Source of the DNA: a bacterium
Lineage (GTDB): Bacteria > Chloroflexota > Dehalococcoidia > Tepidiformales > Tepidiformaceae
Direction of reading: 5' to 3'
Length of the DNA: 5,491 nt
NCBI GenBank assembly: GCA_945861295.1
Contig: CAMAUF010000178.1
Coordinates: 1-5,491 of the forward strand
Shown here: one piece after another, positions 1 through 5,491 of the stretch
Numbering within the stretch: position 1 is the first letter of the stretch
Layout: each line of letters starts with the position of its first letter
Program-made: the position numbers and the translations under genes
The notes under the pieces: generated by a model
Seen by the model: the letters and a program-made list of their open reading frames with translations, nothing else
Told to the model about the DNA's origin: nothing
Databases searched by the model: none

Positions 1-646
1 CGGCGGCGTCGAAATGGGCGGCGTAGAAGCTGGGCACATAGACGCCCGGCATCGCTAACAGTTGGCGCAGGCGCTCGGCCCGCGGGAGACCGGCGCGCTT
101 CCATCCCCGCATGGAGCGGGCGAGCTCGACGACCGCGTCCTCGCCTTCGCCGAGGACGAAGGCGTCGATGAACGGCGCCATCGGTTCGGGGTTGAAGGCG
201 CCGCTGCCGCCAGCGATCACGAGCGGGTGAGAGTCATCACGCTGATCCGCCCACACGGGGATGCCGCCAAGGTCGAGCATGTTAAGGATGTTGGTGTAGG
301 TCAGCTCGTATTGCAGGGTGAAGCCGATGAGGTCGAAGGCGTGGAGCGGCTGGCGGTTCTCTAGGCTCCAGAGCGGCACGCCTTCACGGCGCATCTCTGC
401 TTCCATATCCCCCCAGGGCGCGTAGGCGCGCTCGCAGAGCACGCCTTCTTCGCAATTCAGGAGGTCGTAGAGAATGCCGAGGCCCATGTTCGACATCCCA
501 ATGTCATAGGCGTCCGGATAGGCGAGGGCGAAACGGACATCACACGAGGCCCAGGGCTTGGTGACGCTGTTCCATTCGCCGCCGGTGTACCGCGCCGGCT
601 TTGAAACGCGCGGGAAGAGCTGTTCAATCGTTGGCATAGCAGCCAT
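1..646 (-). CDS. TIGR03960-like B12-binding radical SAM protein, N-terminal part (partial)
   Basis: The reverse strand is open from an ATG at 646-644 to the window edge, giving 215 residues with no stop; the rest lies outside. The protein begins MAAMPTIEQLFPRV and contains KPARYTGGEWNSV (16-28), a DVRFALAYPDAYDIGMSNMG stretch (36-55), ERAYAPWGDME (72-82), FDLIGFTLQYELTYTNILNM (104-123), IAGGSGAFNPEPM (144-156) and FIDAFVLGEGED (159-170). From memory this is the N-terminal, cobalamin-binding-like half of the TIGR03960 family, whose radical SAM Cys cluster lies further downstream and is not in the window. The reaction catalysed is not established as far as I know; members often sit near ribosome or RNase G genes. 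A second in-frame ATG at 637-635 is a possible alternative start; neither has a clear Shine-Dalgarno. It is transcribed divergently from the Uma2-ispD-ispF unit. Family assignment is strong; function is unassigned. Confidence 0.85.
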   Translation of the reverse strand, partial: MAAMPTIEQLFPRVSKPARYTGGEWNSVTKPWASCDVRFALAYPDAYDIGMSNMGLGILYDLLNCEEGVLCERAYAPWGDMEAEMRREGVPLWSLENRQPLHAFDLIGFTLQYELTYTNILNMLDLGGIPVWADQRDDSHPLVIAGGSGAFNPEPMAPFIDAFVLGEGEDAVVELARSMRGWKRAGLPRAERLRQLLAMPGVYVPSFYAAHFDAA

Positions 647-694
647 GGTAGCGGACTGAAGCCGACTCCGTCCTAATTTGTTACCATCCCTGGC
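647..694. promoter_or_regulatory. Divergent intergenic region, presumed promoters for both directions
   Basis: This 48-bp gap separates the start codons of the radical SAM gene (leftward) and the Uma2 gene (rightward), so promoters for both must lie here or overlap the coding ends. It holds the only AT-rich patch nearby (taatttgtta, 674-683), but no convincing -35/-10 pair could be read on either strand. An imperfect dyad, CGGA at 652-655 against TCCG at 667-670 with one inner mismatch, lies on the radical SAM side. Neither start is preceded by a strong Shine-Dalgarno. The promoter role is inferred from gene orientation. Confidence 0.35.
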
Positions 695-1288
695 ATGACA
701 GCAGTCGCGACCAGCACCGGGCGCCTTTCGCCGGAAGACCTGCTCAGCCTTCCCGACCTCGGCCGTTACGAGGGGCTCATCGACGGCGAACTTCAGGAGC
801 GGCACATGAGCGTCGAATCCAGTCACACTTCCTGGGAGACCAGCGGCCAAGTCCGCAACTACCTGACGGCTCACCCCCTCGGTTGGGGATTCACGACCGA
901 CTGCGGGCTGCAAATATTTCCGTGGCGGCCGAAGCTCGTGCGCTTCTCCGACGGAGGCTTCTACAGGAAGTCCCGCGGGCCGCGGCCAGGCCACGGTCAC
1001 CTCAAGATCGCGCCGGACTTGGTTATCGAGGTGGTTTCGCCCGGCGACGACGCCGAGGATCTCGAGACGAAGGTTCAGGACTACCTCCGCGCCGGCGTCC
1101 AGATGATCTGGGTCGCCTTTCCGTTCACCCGGACTGTGGCGGTCTATCGACTCAATGGCTCGGTCACGCGGCTCCAGGCTTCGGAGACGCTCGAAGGCGA
1201 GGATGTCCTCCCCGGCTTCTCGACGCCGGTCGCAAGCCTCTTCCTTCCGCCGGACGAAGACGAAGACGACGCGGACGCCGACGAGTGA
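695..1288 (+). CDS. Uma2-family (DUF820) PD-(D/E)XK nuclease-fold protein
   Basis: A 197-residue protein, the usual size for the Uma2/DUF820 family. Visible family features are an N-terminal LSPEDLLSLPDLGRYEGLIDGEL segment (seen at 11-33, resembling the family's opening 'yElidGel'), VRFSDGGF (82-89, conserved Asp86), PDLVIEVVSPGDD (107-119, Glu112), ETKVQDYLRAGVQMIWV (124-140, Lys126, Tyr130) and a TVAVYR strand (147-152). The Asp/Glu/Lys set expected for the family is present, so the fold and active site look intact; the aspartate motif reads SDGGF where PDVAF-like sequence is more common. The family is placed in the restriction-endonuclease-like superfamily, but most members have no proven substrate. 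The last 11 residues are nearly all acidic. The ATG at 695 gives the family's usual N-terminus and lies 49 bases from the divergent start; the Shine-Dalgarno is weak. Its stop overlaps the ispD start, which implies co-transcription and probable translational coupling. Confidence 0.88.
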   Translation: MTAVATSTGRLSPEDLLSLPDLGRYEGLIDGELQERHMSVESSHTSWETSGQVRNYLTAHPLGWGFTTDCGLQIFPWRPKLVRFSDGGFYRKSRGPRPGHGHLKIAPDLVIEVVSPGDDAEDLETKVQDYLRAGVQMIWVAFPFTRTVAVYRLNGSVTRLQASETLEGEDVLPGFSTPVASLFLPPDEDEDDADADE

Positions 1289-1995
1289 GCCTGACCGTAG
1301 ACGCCGTGATCGTCGCGGCCGGCGCTTCGACACGGTTCGGCCTGGACAAGCTGGCGGCGGAGCTGGCGGGTCGGCCCGTGCTCGCTTGGACGCTGGCGGC
1401 CTACGAAGCGGCGGCCAGCATCGATCGGGTCATCGTCGTCTCGGCCCCAGAACGACGTGGCTGGGTGACGGAACTCGCGCTGCGGTGGGCGCCGACCAAG
1501 TGCCTCGCGGTTGTGGAGGGTGGCGCGCGACGCCGGGAGAGCGTGGAAGCCGGGCTCCGCGCGTCTCGTTGCCGTTATGTCGCAATCGCCGACGGCGCGC
1601 GCCCACTCACGAGCCCCGAACAGATCGATGCCTGCGTCGCCGCGGCAGAGGGCGAGCCGGGCGCGGTCCTCGCCATCCCGGTTACCGACTCGATCAAAGA
1701 GGTTGCCGACGGCCGAATCGCTGGCCACCCGGACCGTTCTCGCCTCTGGGCGGCGCAAACGCCGCAGGTCGTGCTCCGTCAGGCGTGGCTCGATGCCGCC
1801 GCCCGTGGCGACGGCGACGAAACCGATGACGCCGCGATGCTCGCCCGGCTCGGGCTGGAGTGCGTTGTCGTCGAAGGCTCGCCGGAGAACCTCAAGGTCA
1901 CGCGCCCCGCGGACCTCGAAATCGCGGCGCTGATCCTCCGCCGGCGTTTCGTGCCGGGCTCGCTATCGCGCGTAGGCACAGCCCCCGTAGCCTAA
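1285..1995 (+). CDS. ispD: 2-C-methyl-D-erythritol 4-phosphate cytidylyltransferase
   Basis: IspD joins CTP and 2-C-methyl-D-erythritol 4-phosphate to form CDP-ME, the third step of the cytosolic MEP pathway to IPP and DMAPP. From GTG 1285 it encodes 236 residues, normal for the family. The motifs appear in order: nucleotide-binding AAGASTRFG with Lys22 (11-22), GGARRRESVEAGL (79-91), DGARPL (103-108), IPVTDSIKEV (131-140), AAQTPQ (156-161), ETDDAAM (179-185) and NLKVTRPADL (202-211, Lys204). Small departures are Ala where His usually precedes DGARP, and DSIK for the commoner DTIK. The frame stays open upstream to 883, but that stretch is arginine-rich readthrough in another frame of the Uma2 gene. 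The GTG, which overlaps the Uma2 TGA by four bases, places the nucleotide-binding motif at the expected distance from the N-terminus. About 18 poorly conserved residues extend the C-terminus. Confidence 0.95.
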   Translation: MSLTVDAVIVAAGASTRFGLDKLAAELAGRPVLAWTLAAYEAAASIDRVIVVSAPERRGWVTELALRWAPTKCLAVVEGGARRRESVEAGLRASRCRYVAIADGARPLTSPEQIDACVAAAEGEPGAVLAIPVTDSIKEVADGRIAGHPDRSRLWAAQTPQVVLRQAWLDAAARGDGDETDDAAMLARLGLECVVVEGSPENLKVTRPADLEIAALILRRRFVPGSLSRVGTAPVA

Positions 1996-1999
1996 GCCG

Positions 2000-2476
2000 A
2001 TGTTCCGCGTTGGCCAGGGCGAAGACATCCACCGTATCGACGAAGCCCGCACGCTCGTGCTGGGCGGCATCATCATCGAGGAAGGGCCAGGCCTGGCGGG
2101 GCACAGCGACGCCGATGTCCTCCTGCATGCCATCACCGACGCCGTCCTCGGGGCGGCCGCGTTGGGCGATATCGGTCACTATTTCCCGCCGGGCGACCCA
2201 CGTTACGCCCACGCCGATAGCGCCGACTTCCTGCGCAAGGCCCTCGCTTTGGCGCGGGAGGCTGGCTGGGAACTCGCCAACGTCGATTCGACGGTCCGCA
2301 CCGAGCGCCCGAAACTCGCCCCGTACATCTCGCACATACGGGAGCGCGTCGCCGAGATTGCGGGGGTCATGGTCGATCAGGTGAGCGTCAAGGCGAAAAC
2401 GTCCGAAAAGCTCGACGCCGTCGGCCGCGGCGAAGCGATGTTCGCAGCCGCCGTCGTCCTCCTCGAACGCACCTAA
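2000..2476 (+). CDS. ispF: 2-C-methyl-D-erythritol 2,4-cyclodiphosphate synthase
   Basis: IspF cyclises CDP-ME 2-phosphate to MEcPP with release of CMP, the fifth step of the MEP pathway; the family works as a homotrimer with a divalent metal in each active site. The 158-residue length is typical. Metal ligands match the family: Asp9 and His11 in GQGEDIHR, and His43 in GHSDADVLLHAITDAVLGA (34-52). Also present are GDIGHYFPP (56-64), the NVDSTVRTERPKLAP segment (94-108) and the C-terminal VSVKAKTSEKLDAVGRGE (128-145), where many homologues have TTE and LG in place of TSE and LD. ATG 2000 starts four bases after the ispD stop and gives the canonical short leader before the DxH motif; there is no strong Shine-Dalgarno, so coupling to ispD translation is likely. 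ispE, whose kinase step lies between these two, is not in the window. Confidence 0.96.
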   Translation: MFRVGQGEDIHRIDEARTLVLGGIIIEEGPGLAGHSDADVLLHAITDAVLGAAALGDIGHYFPPGDPRYAHADSADFLRKALALAREAGWELANVDSTVRTERPKLAPYISHIRERVAEIAGVMVDQVSVKAKTSEKLDAVGRGEAMFAAAVVLLERT

Positions 2477-2491
2477 CGAAGAAGCCCGCCG

Positions 2492-2507
2492 CTCCACGGA
2501 AATGGAG
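2492..2507. repeat. Small inverted repeat beside the terminator hairpin
   Basis: CTCCA at 2492-2496 and TGGAG at 2503-2507 pair across a six-base loop. This short stem directly abuts the much stronger hairpin that begins at 2508, so an ispF transcript could form two stacked stems. On its own it is too short to be called a terminator. Confidence 0.4.
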
Positions 2508-2538
2508 AAGGGGGCCGCGCTTTCGTGCGGCCCCCTTT
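2508..2538. terminator. GC-rich hairpin, probable bidirectional terminator between ispF and rpoC
   Basis: Positions 2508-2520 pair with 2525-2537 around a TTTC loop: two A-T pairs, then five G-C, then a mixed GC top with one G-T wobble, 13 pairs in all. It lies 31 bases after the ispF stop and, on the other strand, 22 bases after the rpoC stop, the expected place for a shared terminator of convergent genes. The stem is strong but the tails are poor: only TTT before CGG on the plus strand, and a short pyrimidine run (CTTCTCC) on the minus strand. It may therefore work imperfectly or as a 3'-end stabiliser. Confidence 0.7.
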
Positions 2539-2560
2539 CGGTTGAGTGTCCGGCTGATCC

Positions 2561-5491
2561 CTATTCGGGGTCTCCCACGATGAAGTCGTCGCCGTCGTCG
2601 TCGTCTTCATCATCGTCGAGGTCGTCATCGTCGTCCTCAAGGTCGCCGTCTTCGCCATCCAGAAGGGCGGCGAGTGGGCTAGCAACGGCTGACTTCGGTT
2701 CGGCGAGCATGAACTCGAGTTCGGCCTCTTCGTCCAGCAGGAGAGACTCCGGCAGGTCGAGTTCGGCGTGATGTTCCCGGCGGGCGACGATAATCTCCGA
2801 CCGTGCCGGGATCAGCTTGCCGATAATGACGTTTTCTTTGAGGCCGCGAAGCTTGTCGACCATGCCTTCGACGGCGGCGTTCGTGAGGACGCGGGTCGTC
2901 TCCTGGAAGGAGGCGGCCGCGAGCCACGAATCGGTGTTGAGCGAAGCCTTGGTCACCCCGAGCAGGATGGGCTGGGCGGTGGCGGGCTCGCCGCCTTCGG
3001 CGATAACGTTGTTGTTCTTCTGCTCGAACTCCTGGCGGTCGACCAGGTCCCCTGGCAGGAAGCCGCTGTCGCCCGGATGGTCGACCTTCACACGGCGGAG
3101 CATCTGCCGGACGATGACCTCGATGTGTTTATCGTTGATGATCACGCCCTGCGACTTGTAGACCTTCTGGACTTCGTCGACCATGTACTTGCGGACGGCG
3201 TCCCGCCCCTGGATGCCCAGGATGTGCTGCGGGTTCTTAGCGCCTTCCGTGATTTGCGAACCGGCCGTCAGGTAATCGCCGGTTTCGACGAGGAGTCGTG
3301 AGGCCGCCGGGATGGCGTACTCGCGCTCCTCGCGCTCTTCGTAGATCACGTTGATGCGGGTCCCCTGGATGCGGGCCGTGCCGCTAATCCGGGAGAACAC
3401 CTGGGTGGCGACGGCCTGGCTACCGGCGTCCGCCTGCGGGCCAGTCGCCAGGAGGGCGCCGGCCGTGACGTGTTCGCCATCCTTCACCGTCAGCGCGCCG
3501 CCGGCAGGCAGTCCGTACTCCTCGACGAGCGTGTCGAGGTTCGTGATCCGCACGACGCGGCGGCCGTTCTCTTCCACGACCTCCACACTGCCGTCGATTT
3601 CGCTGATGATCGCTTCGCCCTTGGGGGCGCGCGCTTCGAACAGCTCCTCGACACGAGGGAGCCCGGAGGTAATGTCGATCGCGCTGGCGACACCACCGGT
3701 GTGGAACGTGCGCATCGTCAGCTGCGTGCCCGGCTCACCGATGGACTGTGCGGCGATGATGCCGACAGCCGTCTTCATTTTGACGCGGTTGCCGCGCCCG
3801 AGGTCACGCCCATAACTCACGGCGCAGATCCCGCGTTCGACCTGGCAAGTCAGCGGCGAGTAGACGTGGACGCGCTTCACCTGGCGCTCGGCGACCGTTT
3901 TGGCCAGCTCCTCGGTGATGAGCTCGTTGCGGTCGACGATGATTTCGCCCGTTTCGTCGTCGACGATGGCCTGATTGGCGTAGCGCCCGAAGATGCGCTC
4001 ATCAATGTTCTCGACCGCGTCGGGGCCTTCGCGTTCGATCCAGATCCCGGAGCAGCCGAGGTCGCACTCTTCCTGGGCGATGATCACGTCTTGGGCGACG
4101 TCGATCAGGCGGCGGGTCAAGTAGCCGGAGTCGGCGGTGCGCAGTGCCGTGTCGGCGAGGCCCTTGCGCGCCCCGTGGGTGGAGATGAAGTACTCGAGGA
4201 CGGTGAGGCCCTCACGGAACGAGCCCCTGATCGGGAGTTCGATGATCTTCCCGTTCGGGTCCGACATCAGGCCACGCATGCCGGCCATCTGACGAATCTG
4301 GGTGATGTTGCCCTTCGTGCCCGAACTCGCCATGTAGTTGAGCGAGCCGTATTCGGACATGCGAGCCTTGATGGCGTTCTCCACTTGCGCCGTTGCGTCC
4401 TGCCAGACGTTGACGGTGCCCTGGTAGCGCTCGTCCTCGGTGATGAGGCCCAACTCGTACTGTTCGAGGAGGTCGTCGACCTTGGCATCGGCCGCTTTGA
4501 GGAGGGCGGGCTTGATCTTTGGCACCTGGATCTCGTGGATGGCGATGGTAATGCCGCTCTGGGTGGCGTAGCGGAAGCCGACGTTCTTGATGCGGTCGAC
4601 GATCTCGGCGGTCGGTTCGCCGCCGAGTTCCCGGTAGCAAAGCGCGACGACCTCGCGCAGATGCGGCCGATCCATGCCTTCGTTCTGGAAGGGCACCGTC
4701 TCGGGCAGGACTTCGTTGAAGATGATCCGGCCCACCGAGGTCACGATGAACCTCGTCCGGGCGGCGCCGGCGGCATCGACGGGCGGATGATCCACGCCCC
4801 CGCCCTGGAGGACGGGCCGGTTCGTGCGCACTCGGATGGGCGCGCGCAAATCCATCGCCCCCAGGTCGAAGGCGAGGCGCGCCTCTTCGAAGGAACCGAA
4901 CGTACCGCCGCCGGAAGAATCGCCGTTCGCCGTGGCGAGGTATGCGCCGCGCCCATTCGGGTCCAGGTCGGTCATATAGAAGCAGCCGAGCACCATGTCG
5001 AGCGACGGGGCGACGATCGGGTTGCCACTCGCGGGCGAGAGGAGGTTGCGGGTCGACATGAGGACCTGCTTCGCCTCGGCCACCGCTTCACGGCTCAGGG
5101 GGACATGCACGGCCATCTGGTCGCCGTCGAAGTCCGCGTTGAAGGCCGTGCAGACCAGCGGGTGCAACTGGATCGCGGAGCCTTCGATGAGGACGGGCTG
5201 GAAGGCCTGGATGCCCAGGCGGTGCAGCGTCGGGGCGCGGTTGAGCAGCACCGGCCGGTCGCGAATGACCTCGTCGAGGACATCCCAGACTTCGGGGCGG
5301 GCCCGCTCGACGATGCGCTTGGCGCTCTTGATGTTGTGCGCAAGACCCTTCGCGACGAGCGAATGCATGACGAACGGCTTGAACAGCTCGAGCGCCATCT
5401 TCTTTGGCAGGCCGCACTGATTGAGCTTCAGTTCCGGGCCAACCACGATCACGGAGCGGCCCGAGTAGTCGACGCGCTTGCCGAGCAGGTT
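2561..5491 (-). CDS. rpoC: DNA-directed RNA polymerase subunit beta', C-terminal part (partial)
   Basis: The frame is open from the right edge to a TAG at 2563-2561, giving 976 residues. It begins at NLLGKRVDYSGRS, about residue 341 of E. coli RpoC, so the N-terminal clamp and first zinc site lie outside. Visible, by fragment residue: LNRAPTLHRLGIQAF (83-97); the catalytic NADFDGDQM with Asp120/122/124 holding the active-site Mg (118-126); the bridge helix from GARKGLADTAL (440 on); the second zinc region (Cys476, Cys549, Cys556, then Ser559); the trigger loop GEPGTQLTMRTFH ending at His597; PRVEELFEAR (612-621); and the C-terminal SFQETTRVLTNAA segment (about 860-873). The large trigger-loop insertion of Proteobacteria is absent. 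The inferred full length is about 1,316 residues. The chain ends in a strongly acidic tail. rpoB is normally just upstream, beyond the window. Convergent with ispF. Confidence 0.98.
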   Translation of the reverse strand, partial: NLLGKRVDYSGRSVIVVGPELKLNQCGLPKKMALELFKPFVMHSLVAKGLAHNIKSAKRIVERARPEVWDVLDEVIRDRPVLLNRAPTLHRLGIQAFQPVLIEGSAIQLHPLVCTAFNADFDGDQMAVHVPLSREAVAEAKQVLMSTRNLLSPASGNPIVAPSLDMVLGCFYMTDLDPNGRGAYLATANGDSSGGGTFGSFEEARLAFDLGAMDLRAPIRVRTNRPVLQGGGVDHPPVDAAGAARTRFIVTSVGRIIFNEVLPETVPFQNEGMDRPHLREVVALCYRELGGEPTAEIVDRIKNVGFRYATQSGITIAIHEIQVPKIKPALLKAADAKVDDLLEQYELGLITEDERYQGTVNVWQDATAQVENAIKARMSEYGSLNYMASSGTKGNITQIRQMAGMRGLMSDPNGKIIELPIRGSFREGLTVLEYFISTHGARKGLADTALRTADSGYLTRRLIDVAQDVIIAQEECDLGCSGIWIEREGPDAVENIDERIFGRYANQAIVDDETGEIIVDRNELITEELAKTVAERQVKRVHVYSPLTCQVERGICAVSYGRDLGRGNRVKMKTAVGIIAAQSIGEPGTQLTMRTFHTGGVASAIDITSGLPRVEELFEARAPKGEAIISEIDGSVEVVEENGRRVVRITNLDTLVEEYGLPAGGALTVKDGEHVTAGALLATGPQADAGSQAVATQVFSRISGTARIQGTRINVIYEEREEREYAIPAASRLLVETGDYLTAGSQITEGAKNPQHILGIQGRDAVRKYMVDEVQKVYKSQGVIINDKHIEVIVRQMLRRVKVDHPGDSGFLPGDLVDRQEFEQKNNNVIAEGGEPATAQPILLGVTKASLNTDSWLAAASFQETTRVLTNAAVEGMVDKLRGLKENVIIGKLIPARSEIIVARREHHAELDLPESLLLDEEAELEFMLAEPKSAVASPLAALLDGEDGDLEDDDDDLDDDEDDDDGDDFIVGDPE
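2585..2659 (-). repeat. Low-complexity GAC/GAT-rich tract encoding the acidic RpoC tail
   Basis: On the minus strand this is a run of aspartate codons with a few Glu, Gly and Leu codons, 20 of 25 residues acidic; on the plus strand it reads as repeated gtc/atc triplets. GAC and GAT are mixed, so it is not a pure trinucleotide microsatellite. It is followed by the final residues FIVGDPE and the stop. The imperfect trinucleotide pattern could be prone to length change between related strains. Confidence 0.75.

Noticed and set aside
62..364. A 100-codon plus-strand open frame near the left edge
   Set aside because: It is antisense to the radical SAM gene, whose minus-strand translation carries long conserved family motifs.
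883..1284. The ispD reading frame is open far upstream of 1285, suggesting a 370-residue protein
   Set aside because: The extra 134 residues are arginine-rich low-complexity sequence in an alternate frame of the well-supported Uma2 gene, and IspD homologues start at the nucleotide-binding segment reached from GTG 1285.
1285..2476. A possible fused bifunctional IspDF enzyme
   Set aside because: ispD ends with its own TAA at 1993-1995 and ispF starts in a different frame four bases later, so these are two separate proteins.
1898..2497. A 199-codon minus-strand open frame opposite ispD and ispF
   Set aside because: It lies antisense to two genes with complete family motifs, shows no recognisable domain, and is expected from the codon bias of GC-rich DNA.
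2585..2659. Repeated triplets as a possible CRISPR or tandem-repeat array
   Set aside because: The pattern is a trinucleotide coding bias with no spacers or fixed repeat unit, and it is explained by the acidic RpoC tail.
2502..2771. A plus-strand serine-rich open frame over the end of rpoC
   Set aside because: Its serine runs are the antisense reading of the aspartate codons in the RpoC acidic tail, and it starts inside the terminator region.
5450..5452. A GTG at 5452-5450 on the minus strand as the start of the rpoC reading frame
   Set aside because: The frame continues upstream to the window edge with the conserved NLLGKRVDYSGRS sequence, so this codon is an internal valine and the gene is simply cut by the window.

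Overview
The window is a high-GC stretch of a bacterial chromosome (G+C well above 60% by eye) and is almost entirely coding. It looks like housekeeping territory: no mobile element, CRISPR array, tRNA or rRNA is visible. RpoC lacks the large trigger-loop insertion typical of Proteobacteria. A Uma2-family gene sits beside the MEP-pathway genes, and there is a TIGR03960-type radical SAM protein. Together these would fit a high-GC Chloroflexota or a similar deep-branching lineage, but that placement is inference and low confidence.

Layout. (1) Positions 1-646, minus strand: the first 215 codons of a TIGR03960-like B12-binding radical SAM protein, running off the left edge. (2) Positions 647-694: a 48-bp divergent intergenic gap, the only place promoters for both flanking units could lie unless they overlap coding sequence. 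(3) Positions 695-2476, plus strand: a compact three-gene unit. A Uma2-family (PD-(D/E)XK fold) protein overlaps ispD by four bases (GTGA), and ispF begins four bases after the ispD stop. (4) Positions 2477-2560: a convergent gap holding a strong GC-rich hairpin, probably a terminator shared by both strands. (5) Positions 2561-5491, minus strand: the C-terminal 976 codons of rpoC (RNA polymerase beta' subunit), running off the right edge.

IspD and IspF catalyse the third and fifth steps of the MEP route to isoprenoid precursors, so their tight coupling makes biochemical sense. The coupled Uma2 gene has no obvious link to that pathway. Nothing here amounts to a clear new system. The points most worth a second look are in RpoC: the last cysteine of the second zinc site reads as serine while an extra cysteine appears near the first ligand, and the protein ends in a very acidic tail. 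The position of the Uma2 gene at the head of the ispDF unit is the other.
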